A stretch of DNA of 40,874 bases from JACDAN01 sp035535195 (GCA_035535195.1 DATLQK010000072.1:1-40874); one strand, 5' to 3'; positions 17,008 to 24,805 are shown, numbered from the stretch's first letter. Notes: generated by a model not told the origin, from the letters alone. A program made the numbers and translations.

Positions 17008-18509
17008 GCCCGCGCTTCCAGGGGGCGCTGACCGGCGTCGTCTTCGCCGCGGGGGTCGGCTCGCTGGCGACGGAGATCGCTGCTTCGCGGCTGCTCGCGC
17101 CCTACTTCGGCAACTCCACGATCGTCTGGGCGAACGTGATCGGCCTGATCCTGGCCTCGCTGTCGATCGGCTATTGGCTCGGCGGGAAGCTGGCCGACCG
17201 AAGGCCGACCCCGCGCACGCTGGGCGCCGTCATCACGGCGGCCGCCTGCCTCGTGGCCGTGATCCCGTTCGTCGCGCGGCCGTTGCTCGACTTCGCCGTC
17301 GAGGGGCTGGATCGGGTGTCGGCCGGCGCTGCGATCGGATCGTTCTTCGGCGTGCTCGTGCTCTTCGTCCCGCCCGTGATCCTGCTCGGGATGGTCGCGC
17401 CGTTTGCGATCCGGCTCGCGATCACGGATGTGGAGACCGCCGGCGCTGTCTCCGGCCGCCTCTACGCCGTCTCGACGGTCGGCAGCCTGCTCGGGACGTT
17501 CCTCTCGGCGCTCGTCCTGATTCCGGCGATCGGCACGCAGCGCACCATGATCGCGAGCGCGGCGGTGATCGGCCTCGGTGGCGCCGTCCTCCTCGGGCGC
17601 CGGTGGTTCGCGCTCGCGGCGGCTCTCGCCGCGCTCCTGCTGATCCCGCCCGGCACCGTGAAGGCGCAGAGCGGCCTGATCTACGAGCGCGAGTCCCGGT
17701 ATCAGTTCATCCAGGTCGTGCAGGAGCAGGACGGCGAGCGGAAGCTGTTCCTCGACGAGGGCCTCGCGACGCACTCCGTCTGGCGCAAGGGGGAGGTGCT
17801 CACCGGTGGCGTCTGGGACACCTACCCCGCCGTCGCGACCCTGGCGCCCCAGGTCAAGCGGGCGGCGATGCTCGGGAACGCGGCCGGAACGGCCGCTCGG
17901 GCGTTTGCGCTCTTCTACCCCGGGGTGAAGATGGACGGCGTCGAGCTCGATCCCGCCGTGAGCGACGCCGGCCGCCGGTATTTCGAAATGGAGGAGACGG
18001 CCGGCCTCACCGTCCACGATCTCGACGCGCGTGCGTTCCTGCGCCGGACGGACGCCAAGTACGACGTGATCATCGTCGACGCTTATCGCCCTCCCTACGT
18101 GCCGTTCTACCTCGCGACGAAGGAGTTCTTCGAGCTCGTTCGCGACCATCTCAACCCGGGCGGCGTGGTCGCGCTGAACGTTGCCAGCACGCCCGACGAC
18201 CACAGGCTGGCGGAGGAGATCGGAGGAACTCTCGCCACGGTCATGCCCACCTCCTACTGGCAGCCGCTCCGGTTCAACCGGATCGTGATCGGGCAGAACG
18301 GCCGGCGCGGGGCGACGCACCTGGGCGGACCGCGGCTGGCGCCACTCTCGCCACTGCTGAGCGAGCTGTCCGAGACACCGGTGTCGCCGTCTTCCGATCC
18401 GTGGACGGACGACAAGGCCCCCGTAGAGTGGATCACGGACCGGATGATCCTGGAGTTCGCCGCGAGCGGCGGCCGGTTCGAGGAGGAGCCGCTGCCCACG
18501 GCGCCGTAA
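17004..18509 (+). CDS. Membrane-anchored spermidine synthase-like protein
   Basis: A 501-aa protein with an N-terminal block of about seven membrane helices (residues 1-220). A cytoplasmic Rossmann domain related to polyamine aminopropyltransferases follows. Nucleotide-binding features are LGNAAGTAARAF, the acidic VELDPAV loop, the DARAF segment and YDVIIVDAY; they correspond to the family's glycine loop, SAM-ribose acid and catalytic Asp regions. The first glycine of the usual GGG/D loop is replaced (GNAAG). This membrane-fused type is widespread in bacteria, and its substrate is usually unknown. The TTG start overlaps the phosphatase stop by 4 nt. Confidence 0.85.
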   Translation: MSPRFQGALTGVVFAAGVGSLATEIAASRLLAPYFGNSTIVWANVIGLILASLSIGYWLGGKLADRRPTPRTLGAVITAAACLVAVIPFVARPLLDFAVEGLDRVSAGAAIGSFFGVLVLFVPPVILLGMVAPFAIRLAITDVETAGAVSGRLYAVSTVGSLLGTFLSALVLIPAIGTQRTMIASAAVIGLGGAVLLGRRWFALAAALAALLLIPPGTVKAQSGLIYERESRYQFIQVVQEQDGERKLFLDEGLATHSVWRKGEVLTGGVWDTYPAVATLAPQVKRAAMLGNAAGTAARAFALFYPGVKMDGVELDPAVSDAGRRYFEMEETAGLTVHDLDARAFLRRTDAKYDVIIVDAYRPPYVPFYLATKEFFELVRDHLNPGGVVALNVASTPDDHRLAEEIGGTLATVMPTSYWQPLRFNRIVIGQNGRRGATHLGGPRLAPLSPLLSELSETPVSPSSDPWTDDKAPVEWITDRMILEFAASGGRFEEEPLPTAP

Positions 18510-18526
18510 ACAGCAGCCTTCGCGAC

Positions 18527-18532
18527 TACACT
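18527..18532 (+). promoter_or_regulatory. -10 box of the L,D-transpeptidase gene
   Basis: TACACT ending 8 nt before the ATG at 18541; leaderless spacing and no Shine-Dalgarno. Confidence 0.5.
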
Positions 18533-18540
18533 CATTCGCG

Positions 18541-19593
18541 ATGAGGCGTGGGGTTCTGATCGGTGCGGGCGCGCTTGCCTGCCTGCTTTCAGGGATCTTC
18601 AGCGCCGGCGTGATGGCCGGAACGGGCCCGCTCGGAGCGCTCACGACTACGTCGGTCACGACGACGACGACCACCGCGCCGACGACCACCGGCGGCACGA
18701 CGACCCGCGCGCCGCAGCAGTTCGCCCTGCCGGACGGCGTCCGGATCGCCAAGACCGAGGTCGGCGGGATGACGCCCGCTCAGGCGAGTGGTCTCGTCCA
18801 GGCGGCGTTCGACGAGGCGGTCGTCCTGCGCTACGGCCGGAAGCTGATCCTCGTCGCGCCGCGACGTCTCGGCGCGACCGCGCGCGTCAAGCTCGCCGTC
18901 GACCAGGCGCGCCGGGCGGTACCGCGGGCCCAAATCCCGCTGTTCGTCACGCTCCGGAAGGGCGGGGTCGCGCGGTACGTGAAGGCGCTCGGCAAGCGGT
19001 TCGACCGCCCCGGGGCGAACGCTGAGCTCAAGGGCCTCCGCGCCAGCCGGCCATGGATCACGAAGGAGCACACCGGCAAGGCGCTCCGCCAGCGGGCCGC
19101 GACGAGGACGATCGTCGCCGCGCTCCGAACGCACACCCGCACCCCCGTCCGCATCCGCTCGTCGGCGGTCGTGCCGACGGTCACGCGCACCCGCTTCGGG
19201 CCGATCATCGTGATCAGGCGCGAGTCCAAGCGGCTCAATCTCTTCCGCGGGATGCGGCTCTGGAAGACCCTCGGCGTCGCCACGGGACAGTCCGAGTACC
19301 CGACGCCGACCGGCCACTTCTCGATCGTGACGATGCAGCGCCACCCGTGGTGGTATCCGCCCGACTCGGACTGGGCGAAGGGTGAGAAGCCCGTCCCCCC
19401 GGGGCCCGGGAATCCGCTCGGGACTCGCTGGATGGGCCTCAGCGCGCCGGGCGTCGGCATCCACGGCACGCCCGACGCCGCCTCGATCGGCTACTCGGCC
19501 TCGCACGGTTGCATCCGGATGAGGATTCCGGAGGCGGAGTGGCTGTTCTCGCACGTACGGGTCGGCACGCCCGTTTTCATCGTCTCCGCCTGA
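18541..19593 (+). CDS. L,D-transpeptidase (YkuD) with peptidoglycan-binding-like domain
   Basis: Secreted or membrane-tethered cell-wall enzyme, 350 aa. A signal anchor (residues 1-30) leads to a Thr-rich linker (about 35-60). A PG_binding_4/VanW-associated region follows at about 65-195. The YkuD catalytic domain spans about 220-350, with the hallmark HGTPD ... SHGCIRM and catalytic Cys324. These enzymes form 3-3 cross-links in peptidoglycan or attach proteins to it. All catalytic residues are present. The gene stands alone behind its own -10 box. Confidence 0.92.
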   Translation: MRRGVLIGAGALACLLSGIFSAGVMAGTGPLGALTTTSVTTTTTTAPTTTGGTTTRAPQQFALPDGVRIAKTEVGGMTPAQASGLVQAAFDEAVVLRYGRKLILVAPRRLGATARVKLAVDQARRAVPRAQIPLFVTLRKGGVARYVKALGKRFDRPGANAELKGLRASRPWITKEHTGKALRQRAATRTIVAALRTHTRTPVRIRSSAVVPTVTRTRFGPIIVIRRESKRLNLFRGMRLWKTLGVATGQSEYPTPTGHFSIVTMQRHPWWYPPDSDWAKGEKPVPPGPGNPLGTRWMGLSAPGVGIHGTPDAASIGYSASHGCIRMRIPEAEWLFSHVRVGTPVFIVSA

Positions 19594-19826
19594 TGGTCGA
19601 TGCCGCGAGATCGTCCGTTCGCGGCGTGAGCTGGCCGCTCTGGGGCGCGCCGGCGAGGCGTTGCCGATGCCTGGAAGGCCTCGGTGACGACTCGACGACG
19701 CGAAGCGGACGCACCGGTGCCGGGCCGCTTGCGGGCCGGTCACTGGTGCGGGAGCGGCCCAGACGCGTCAACTCGCGCAGCCGGATGCGCGAGCTCGCGG
19801 CGTCGGCCATCTAGCCTGTTGGAGAA
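19594..19826. other. Intergenic region, no gene seen
   Basis: About 230 GC-rich bases between the transpeptidase and the thioredoxin gene. Open frames here have no start signal or family likeness. The only element I recognise is the TAGCCT -10 box at 19812-19817. Confidence 0.4.
19812..19817 (+). promoter_or_regulatory. -10 box of the cytochrome c maturation operon
   Basis: TAGCCT, 9 nt before the ATG of the TlpA-type gene. It probably drives the three-gene run to 21533. Confidence 0.45.
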
Positions 19827-20387
19827 ATGGCAGGGCGGCTGAAGCTCGCGGCCCAGGTAGCAGCACTCGCGCTCGTCACGGGGCTCTTCGCGCTGCTCGT
19901 CTGGAAGGTGGCGACGCAGGGCGACAACGCGGCGAACGAGCTCGGTCAGGGCAAGAACCCACGAGCACCGCAGTTTCATCTCGACCGCCTCGACGGGCCG
20001 GGGAAGGTGTCGCTCGCCGCCTACCGCGGCAAGCCCGTGATCCTGAACTTCTGGGCGTCGTGGTGCATCCCGTGCAAGGAGGAGGCGCCCCTCCTGGAGT
20101 CGGTCTGGCGGCGCTACCGGGAGCGCGGCCTCGTCGTCCTCGGAGTCGACATCCAGGACGTCCGCGGCGACGCGCGCCGGTTCGCGCGGCGGAACAAGAT
20201 GAGCTATCCCCTCGCGTACGACGGGCCCGGGAATACGGTCTCGCACTACGGTGTGACTGGCGTTCCGGAGACGTTCTTCGTCGGGCGCAACGGGAAGCTC
20301 GTCTGCGAACGGCTTCAGGCAGGCGTCCATCTCGAGGAGAACCGGGACCGCTTCGCCGCCTGCGTGCAGGAGGTGCTGGAGGCCTGA
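19827..20387 (+). CDS. TlpA/ResA-type membrane-anchored thioredoxin
   Basis: A 186-aa thiol-disulfide oxidoreductase acting outside the membrane. One N-terminal membrane anchor (residues about 8-27) precedes a thioredoxin fold with the active site WCIPC (Cys80, Cys83) and the cis-Pro loop GVTGVPETFFV. In cytochrome c maturation such proteins reduce apocytochrome CXXCH cysteines before haem attachment. CcmH and CcdA genes follow immediately, matching that role. The ATG at 19827 is fixed by the anchor and the nearby -10 box. Confidence 0.92.
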   Translation: MAGRLKLAAQVAALALVTGLFALLVWKVATQGDNAANELGQGKNPRAPQFHLDRLDGPGKVSLAAYRGKPVILNFWASWCIPCKEEAPLLESVWRRYRERGLVVLGVDIQDVRGDARRFARRNKMSYPLAYDGPGNTVSHYGVTGVPETFFVGRNGKLVCERLQAGVHLEENRDRFAACVQEVLEA

Positions 20388-20392
20388 GGCTC

Positions 20393-20833
20393 GTGGCCGC
20401 AATCGTCGTCGCCCTTGTCCTGGCCGGGCCGGCAGCGGCGTGTCCGTCGCTTCCCGATCTCGAGGGCAAGTTCATCTGCCCGACCTGCAAGACGACCCTC
20501 GACCAGTCGGACGCGCCGGCGGCGCGGCAGATCAAGGCCTACCTGGCGCAGCGTGTGGCCGCCTGCGCGTCGGAGGCGCAGATCAGGGACGAGCTCGTGG
20601 CCCAGTTCGGGACACAGGTGCTCGCCGCGCCGCCCCGCAAGGGCTTCCACTGGCTCGCCTGGCTGCTCCCGCTGATCGGCCTGTTGGTCGCCGCGGTGGT
20701 GGTCTCCCTGCTCGTCTGGCGCTGGAGCCATGCCCGGCCGACCGAGGTGGAGGCCGACTCGAACGGGCGGGCGCCGCTCGACCCGGAGCTCGAGCGCCGG
20801 CTCGACCGCGAGCTGACGCGGTTCGATGGTTGA
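20393..20833 (+). CDS. ccmH: CcmH-type cytochrome c biogenesis protein
   Basis: A 146-aa membrane protein that handles apocytochrome thiols. The GTG at 20393 gives a clean signal peptide (AAIVVALVLAGPAAA). The CcmH hallmark FICPTCKTTL (Cys29, Cys32) follows, then the three-helix bundle (AARQIKAYLAQRVA ... IRDELVAQFG) and PPRKGFHWLAWLLPL leading into one membrane helix (about 88-110). The long open frame starting upstream inside the thioredoxin gene is not the real start. It overlaps ccdA by 8 nt. Confidence 0.88.
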   Translation: MAAIVVALVLAGPAAACPSLPDLEGKFICPTCKTTLDQSDAPAARQIKAYLAQRVAACASEAQIRDELVAQFGTQVLAAPPRKGFHWLAWLLPLIGLLVAAVVVSLLVWRWSHARPTEVEADSNGRAPLDPELERRLDRELTRFDG

Positions 20834-21533
20834 GCTGCCTGCGGCGTTCCTCGCCGGGCTGCTCTCGATCGTCACGCCCTGCGTCCTGCCGCTCGTGCCC
20901 GGCTACCTCTCGGCGGTCTCCGCCGTCGAGGCCGACCGGCTCGGGCAGCCGGGGGTGGGGCGACGGGTCGCGCGGGCGAGCGTGCCCTTCGTCCTCGGCT
21001 TCACGATCGTCTTCGTCCTCCTGGGCGCCGCTGCCGCGGCGCTGGGCGGCCTCCTCGACCTGAACCGCCGCTCGGAGATCGCCGGCTTCCTCCTCGTCGT
21101 CCTCGGCTGCGCCTTCCTGGGGCTGCTGCCGTGGCCTGAGCGAATCGTCGCTCCCGGCCTGCTCGGAAGCGCAGAGCGGCGTGGCTCCAGAGCGCTTCTC
21201 GGCGCAGCGTTCGCGGTCTGCGCGGCGCCCTGCATTGGGACCGTGCTCGCGTCCGTGCTCGTGCTGGCGGGGAACACGGAGACGGCGATCAAGGGCTCGA
21301 TCCTCCTCGCCGCCTACTCGGCAGGGCTCGGGATCGCGTTCGTCCTCGCCTCGGTCGCTTTCGTCAGGGCGATGAGCGCGTTCCGCTGGCTGCGGGATCA
21401 GTACCAGCTGATCCGCATGGTCAGCGGTCTGCTGCTGGTGACGTTCGGGCTCCTGCTCTTCTTCCACCGCGACGCCTGGCTGCGCGTCGGCGTGAACCGG
21501 ATGCTCGAGCTCGTCGGGCTCGGGACCTTCTAG
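20826..21533 (+). CDS. ccdA: CcdA-type transmembrane electron-transfer protein
   Basis: A 235-aa, six-helix protein of the CcdA/DsbD membrane-domain family that carries reducing power from cytoplasmic thioredoxin to extracellular thioredoxins. The paired redox cysteines are in SIVTPCVLPLVPGY (helix 1) and VCAAPCIGTV (helix 4). It starts inside the ccmH stop region and supplies electrons to the TlpA-type protein two genes up. No CcsA/CcsB or CcmF haem ligase is in view. Its TAG stop overlaps the convergent PPK2 stop through a shared CTAG. Confidence 0.92.
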   Translation: MVELPAAFLAGLLSIVTPCVLPLVPGYLSAVSAVEADRLGQPGVGRRVARASVPFVLGFTIVFVLLGAAAAALGGLLDLNRRSEIAGFLLVVLGCAFLGLLPWPERIVAPGLLGSAERRGSRALLGAAFAVCAAPCIGTVLASVLVLAGNTETAIKGSILLAAYSAGLGIAFVLASVAFVRAMSAFRWLRDQYQLIRMVSGLLLVTFGLLLFFHRDAWLRVGVNRMLELVGLGTF

Positions 21534-22330
21534 TCCTCGATCTTCAGGTCGGCGAACTCCGGCTCCGGGAACTGCGGATCGAGACGGTGGAGCGTCTCGA
21601 CGAGCAGCTTGGCGATCGCGACGTTGCGGACCCACTTGCGGTCGGCGGGGATCACATACCACGGCGCGGCGTCGGTCGAGGTCGCCGTCAGCGCCTCTTC
21701 GTAGGCCGCGATGAACCGGTCCCAGCGCTTCCTCGTCTCGAGGTCGCGCGGGTTGAACTTCCAGCGCCTCGTCGGATCGTCGAGCCGTGCCTCGAACCGC
21801 TGCTTCTGTTCGTCCTTCGAGATGTTCAGGAAGCACTTGACGATGGTCGTGCCTTCCGCCGTCAACATCTGCTCGAACTCGCGGTTGTGCCCGATGCGCG
21901 GCCGCCACACCTCCTCCCGAGCGAGCTCCATCACGCCGACCGTGACGACGTCCTCGTAGTGTGAGCGGTTGAAGATCCCGATCTCGCCGCGGCCGGGGCA
22001 GCTCAAATGGATCCGCCAGAGGTAGTCATGGGCCAGCTCGGGTTCCGTCGGAACGCCGAACGACACGACCCGGCAGCCCTGCGGATTGAGGCCGGTGAAG
22101 ACCTTCCTGATCGCCCCGTCCTTCCCCGAAGCGTCGAGCCCCTGGAGGATCAGGAGGACGCTGCGCGTGCCTTCGGCCCAGAGCCGGAGCTGGTACTCGG
22201 CCAGCTCCTCGTGGAGCGTCTTGAGCGTTTTTCTCGCCTCCGCCTTCCCGGGCAGGCCGAGGGTGTCGGCCGGATCGCGACCGGCGAGGTTCGCCGCCTC
22301 ACCCGGTGTCACGATCAGCTGCTCCACCAT
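21530..22330 (-). CDS. ppk2: Polyphosphate kinase 2 family protein
   Basis: A 266-aa PPK2-family phosphotransferase using polyphosphate to phosphorylate nucleotides. Walker A GLDASGKDG is at residues 64-72. FNRSHYEDV is the Walker B/lid region, followed by KCFLNISKDEQKQRF and the C-terminal WYVIPADRKWVRN. Length and motifs fit the short single-domain PPK2 class (I or III), which favours AMP or ADP as acceptor; the exact substrate cannot be read from sequence. The ATG at 22330 has a TAGAGT -10 box 7 nt upstream. It is convergent with ccdA, with a 4-nt overlap. Confidence 0.92.
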   Translation of the reverse strand: MVEQLIVTPGEAANLAGRDPADTLGLPGKAEARKTLKTLHEELAEYQLRLWAEGTRSVLLILQGLDASGKDGAIRKVFTGLNPQGCRVVSFGVPTEPELAHDYLWRIHLSCPGRGEIGIFNRSHYEDVVTVGVMELAREEVWRPRIGHNREFEQMLTAEGTTIVKCFLNISKDEQKQRFEARLDDPTRRWKFNPRDLETRKRWDRFIAAYEEALTATSTDAAPWYVIPADRKWVRNVAIAKLLVETLHRLDPQFPEPEFADLKIED

Positions 22331-22337
22331 CGAGGGA

Positions 22338-22343
22338 ACTCTA
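22338..22343 (-). promoter_or_regulatory. -10 box of ppk2
   Basis: TAGAGT on the minus strand, 7 nt before the ATG; leaderless spacing. Confidence 0.5.
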
Positions 22344-22474
22344 GGAGGGTTCGAGCGGCTCGAGTGCGGGCGAGCCCGATGCCACGACGTCCGCGGCGTC
22401 AGCGAGGGCGCCCAGCGAGAGATGCAGCAGCCACCCGCCCACGGTGTACCCGCGCTCGTCGGGCTCGGGACGCT

Positions 22475-23710
22475 CTAGCTGCGGGGCCGGAACACCCCGG
22501 CCGCCCGCGCCAGCTCCACGGCGAGATAGATCGCCCCGACAGCCGCGAAGCAGAGCAGCAGGAGCGCAACGAGGATCCGCGGAAATGAGTCGGGACGAGG
22601 ATCGTCGGCGACGGAGCCGAGCCGCGCCGACAATCCCTTGGCGCCCTCGGCGATCGCTCCGGCCGCTCCGGCGACCGGCTTCTTGACCGCGCGGTCGAGC
22701 ACTCCGCTCAGCCCACCGTCGTCATCGGAATCCGATGGTGCGGCCGTCGGGTCGGGAGCGGCTGCCAGCAGCTCGACCACCGGTCGGGCGCAGACCACGG
22801 TCCGGCGTGCCCGGCTGATCTCCGCCCGGCTCGATCTGCCCGATGCGATCACGATCGGGATTGACGCGACGCCCTTCGCGCCGCGTGTTCGGACAAGCAG
22901 GCGATAGCCGCCGTCCGGCAGGCGCCGGCCGCGAAATCTCCCTGCAAACCGGACTCTGTTCACACCGCGGTCCCCGCGAACGCTGAAGGCGCCCATGCGG
23001 CGGCAGGAGGGGAAGACGCGAAAGATGGTGACGCGCAGCACCGCGGGCCTGGCCAGGCGGAAGACGAGTGTCGTGCCACCGCTCTTGCGGCCCGGTCGGA
23101 CGACGGTCCGCGACGCGCGCGCCGGGCTTCGGGTTGCTTGACCACAGCGTTTCGGCGCCGGCGGGCAGGCGGGGACGACGAAGGGCGCGGCCGACACCGG
23201 CGGCGCCGCGCTCTGGCTCCCCGACGCCGATCCGACCGAGGCGCCGCCGGCCGGCGTGGTCGCCGAGCCGGGTGAGGATGGGTTCTGGACGGTCGCCGAC
23301 TGGGTCGTGGCGGTCGCAACTGTCGGCGCCGCAGGAGCTGAGGTAGGCGCTGCGGGCGGCGCGGGCGGCGGCGGAACAGTCGGTGGCGGAGGAAGCGGCG
23401 GGGGCGGGAGCTTGGCCGGTGGCGGCGGCGGGGGTGGCGGAAGCTTGGCCGGCGGAGGCGGCGGCAGGGCCGGTGGCGGGGGTAGCGGCGGGGGCGGCGG
23501 CAGGGTCGGGGGCGGCGGCAGCGGCGGTGGTGGGAGCGGCGGCGGTGGTGGCAGCGGCGGTGGTGGGAGCGGCGGTGGCGGCGGCAGCGGCGGAGGCGGA
23601 AGTTGCTGCTGCACCGTCGCGGCCGCAGCCTTCGGTCCATGTACCGCCGAGCTCGCCGAAGTCGCGATGACACAGGCAACCGCCACGAAGAAGGCGATCA
23701 GTGGCCGCAT
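22475..23710 (-). CDS. Secreted proline-rich repeat protein with C-terminal membrane anchor
   Basis: A 411-aa envelope protein. A signal peptide (residues 1-30) is followed by a proline-rich stretch (about 37-120) of PPPPL, PPPPA and PPPPK repeats, then an Ala/Ser/Thr linker. An Ig-like domain lies at about 215-290 (VLRVTIFRVFPSC ... LPDGGYRLLVRTRGA), of the kind that adopts a FlgD/CARDB-like beta fold. One membrane helix at about 385-405 (ILVALLLLCFAAVGAIYLAVELA) ends the protein. The proline stretch could span the cell wall and display the Ig domain. The ATG at 23710 has a GAGGAA Shine-Dalgarno. Function unknown. Confidence 0.8.
   Translation of the reverse strand: MRPLIAFFVAVACVIATSASSAVHGPKAAAATVQQQLPPPPLPPPPPLPPPPLPPPPPLPPPPLPPPPTLPPPPPLPPPPALPPPPPAKLPPPPPPPPAKLPPPPLPPPPTVPPPPAPPAAPTSAPAAPTVATATTQSATVQNPSSPGSATTPAGGASVGSASGSQSAAPPVSAAPFVVPACPPAPKRCGQATRSPARASRTVVRPGRKSGGTTLVFRLARPAVLRVTIFRVFPSCRRMGAFSVRGDRGVNRVRFAGRFRGRRLPDGGYRLLVRTRGAKGVASIPIVIASGRSSRAEISRARRTVVCARPVVELLAAAPDPTAAPSDSDDDGGLSGVLDRAVKKPVAGAAGAIAEGAKGLSARLGSVADDPRPDSFPRILVALLLLCFAAVGAIYLAVELARAAGVFRPRS
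23366..23605 (-). repeat. Tandem codon repeat coding for proline-rich stretch
   Basis: About 240 bp of imperfect GGC/GGT/AGC units on the plus strand, read on the minus strand as Pro codons broken by Leu, Ala or Lys. Such arrays vary in length between strains by slippage. Confidence 0.75.
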
Positions 23711-23775
23711 TAGTTCCTCAACGAGCGGCGCCGCAGCGCGGATACGGCTTCGAGCTGCCTTTGCCGGCGGACCTT

Positions 23776-24105
23776 CTAGCTCTCGAGCGGGGGGAGGTCG
23801 AGCGACCCGGAAGAGACGAGCTCGGTAGCCTCCTCGACCGATGTGAGGAGGCTCGCGACGTCGACGTCTCGATGCCGCGGCGCGAACGCCCCCAGCCGCC
23901 GCTTCGCCTTCGCCAGCTGGCGCTCGCAGCCGACGCGGTTCCCGCGGCTCGCCTGGTACCAGGCCACCGTGACGTGAACCAGGCCCTGGAAGAAATCCTT
24001 CTCCGACGGGTCGGCCGCCCGCCAGGCGTTCTCGAACGACTCGTGCGCCTCGAAGTACTCGCCGCCGAACATGCGGTCAAGCCCGCGCCGCAGTTCGTCT
24101 ACCAC
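23776..24105 (-). CDS. DUF309 family protein
   Basis: A 109-aa helical protein of the DUF309 family. The signature YFEAHESFENAWRAAD followed by FFQGLVHVTVAWYQASRGN is clear, with the His-Glu pair that may bind metal. Function is unknown. The GTG at 24105 is the best start; it lies only 26 nt from the divergent receiver-like gene, so the two must share a tiny promoter region. Confidence 0.88.
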   Translation of the reverse strand: MVDELRRGLDRMFGGEYFEAHESFENAWRAADPSEKDFFQGLVHVTVAWYQASRGNRVGCERQLAKAKRRLGAFAPRHRDVDVASLLTSVEEATELVSSGSLDLPPLES

Positions 24106-24116
24106 CGGTGCAGTGT

Positions 24117-24122
24117 TACCCT
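24117..24122 (+). promoter_or_regulatory. -10 box of the receiver-like gene
   Basis: TACCCT, 9 nt before the GTG at 24132, within the 26 bp separating it from the divergent DUF309 gene. Confidence 0.4.
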
Positions 24123-24131
24123 CGTGGCGGA

Positions 24132-24437
24132 GTGGCGACGATCTTGTTGGCCGGCGTCGAGCTCTTCTTCCGGGGCAAGCTGGAAGCGTCCCTGCCGGGG
24201 CACCAACTGGTGACCGCCGACAGCGTCGAGCCGCCCGATCTCGTGATCGCGGACGTCGCGCGCATCGATCCCGACGAGCTCGCGAATGCCTATCCGGACA
24301 CGCCGCTCCTCGGCTTTTCGAACCACAAGGACACCGCCGGCCTTCGTCAGGCGCACGAGGCGGGGTTCGACCAGGTGGTCGCGAAGTCGACGCTCGCGGA
24401 GCGCGCGCCGCAGCTCGTCGACGAGCTCATCCACTAG
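24132..24437 (+). CDS. Stand-alone receiver-like protein lacking the acidic pocket
   Basis: A 101-aa protein with the pattern of a response-regulator receiver. Strand 1 is ATILLAGVE and strand 3 is DLVIADVAR, with Asp at the phosphoacceptor position. LLGFSNH follows, and VVAKSTLAER supplies the conserved Lys. The usual acidic pair after strand 1 is absent (AGVE in place of VDD), so Mg-dependent phosphorylation may be lost. There is no output domain. GTG 24132 is preferred to GTG 24108, which would overlap the divergent gene's promoter. It may be a pseudo-receiver acting by protein contact. Confidence 0.7.
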   Translation: MATILLAGVELFFRGKLEASLPGHQLVTADSVEPPDLVIADVARIDPDELANAYPDTPLLGFSNHKDTAGLRQAHEAGFDQVVAKSTLAERAPQLVDELIH

Positions 24438-24451
24438 TCGGCGCGCGCCGT

Positions 24452-24457
24452 TAGTCT
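24452..24457 (+). promoter_or_regulatory. -10 box of the ferredoxin gene
   Basis: TAGTCT ending 7 nt before the GTG at 24465: textbook leaderless spacing. Confidence 0.55.
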
Positions 24458-24464
24458 GAGCGGC

Positions 24465-24770
24465 GTGACGTACATCATCGCCGAGCCCTGCATCGATATC
24501 AAAGACAAGTCCTGTGTCGACGTCTGTCCCGTCGATTGCATCCACGAGTTCGACCGGATCCTGATCATCGACCCGGAGGAGTGCATCGACTGCGGGGCGT
24601 GCGAGCCGGAGTGCCCGGTCGAGGCGATCTTCCCCGAGGACGCGCTGCCCGAGAAATGGGAGCCGTTCGTGAAGATCAACTACGCCTACGGCGAGGGCCC
24701 CGAGGTCGTGAACAAGCTCACGGACGAGTACGCCACCGAGCACGACGTGCAGAACCCTCCGCTGGAATAG
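24465..24770 (+). CDS. fdxA: Seven-iron ferredoxin (FdxA type)
   Basis: A 101-aa electron carrier with one [3Fe-4S] and one [4Fe-4S] cluster. The cysteine pattern is Cys9, 17, 21, 25, 40, 43, 46 and 50. It matches Azotobacter FdI shifted by one: Cys9/17/50 for the 3Fe cluster, Cys21/40/43/46 for the 4Fe cluster and Cys25 as the free thiol. The tail after residue 55 is the acidic extension typical of actinobacterial FdxA. The partner enzyme is unknown; a flavoprotein lies two genes on, but there is no direct link. It starts at GTG behind a -10 box. Confidence 0.93.
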   Translation: MTYIIAEPCIDIKDKSCVDVCPVDCIHEFDRILIIDPEECIDCGACEPECPVEAIFPEDALPEKWEPFVKINYAYGEGPEVVNKLTDEYATEHDVQNPPLE

Positions 24771-24775
24771 ATCCG

Positions 24776-24805
24776 CCGTTCAACGGGTAGCGGTCCCCTG
24801 AACGG
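24776..24805. terminator. Inverted repeat after the ferredoxin gene
   Basis: CCGTTCA and TGAACGG form a 7-bp stem enclosing 16 nt that can add a short inner stem. It lies 5 nt past the ferredoxin stop and ends just before the Shine-Dalgarno of the next gene. It could be a terminator or a leader structure; no T-run follows. Confidence 0.45.

Noticed and set aside
19594..19826. Small open frames in the gap after the L,D-transpeptidase gene
   Set aside because: Arg/Ser/Ala-rich reverse-frame composition, no start signal, no family likeness, and imperfect repeats only.
22331..22474. Possible tRNA or small RNA around GGTTCGAGC near 22350
   Set aside because: No acceptor, D or anticodon stems can be built around it, and the region overlaps the ppk2 promoter.
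23366..23605. Possible CRISPR or minisatellite array
   Set aside because: Units are short imperfect codon repeats without spacers and are explained by the proline-rich coding tract.
23256..23828. Plus-strand frame coding for a long Gly-Ser (G4S-like) tract
   Set aside because: It is the reverse complement of the proline repeat of the minus-strand protein. That strand has the signal peptide, membrane anchor and Shine-Dalgarno; the plus frame has none of these.
24785..24790. GGGTAG as a SigB/SigF-type stress -10 box before the basic protein gene
   Set aside because: No GTTT-like -35 is found at the required spacing, and the motif lies in the loop of an inverted repeat.
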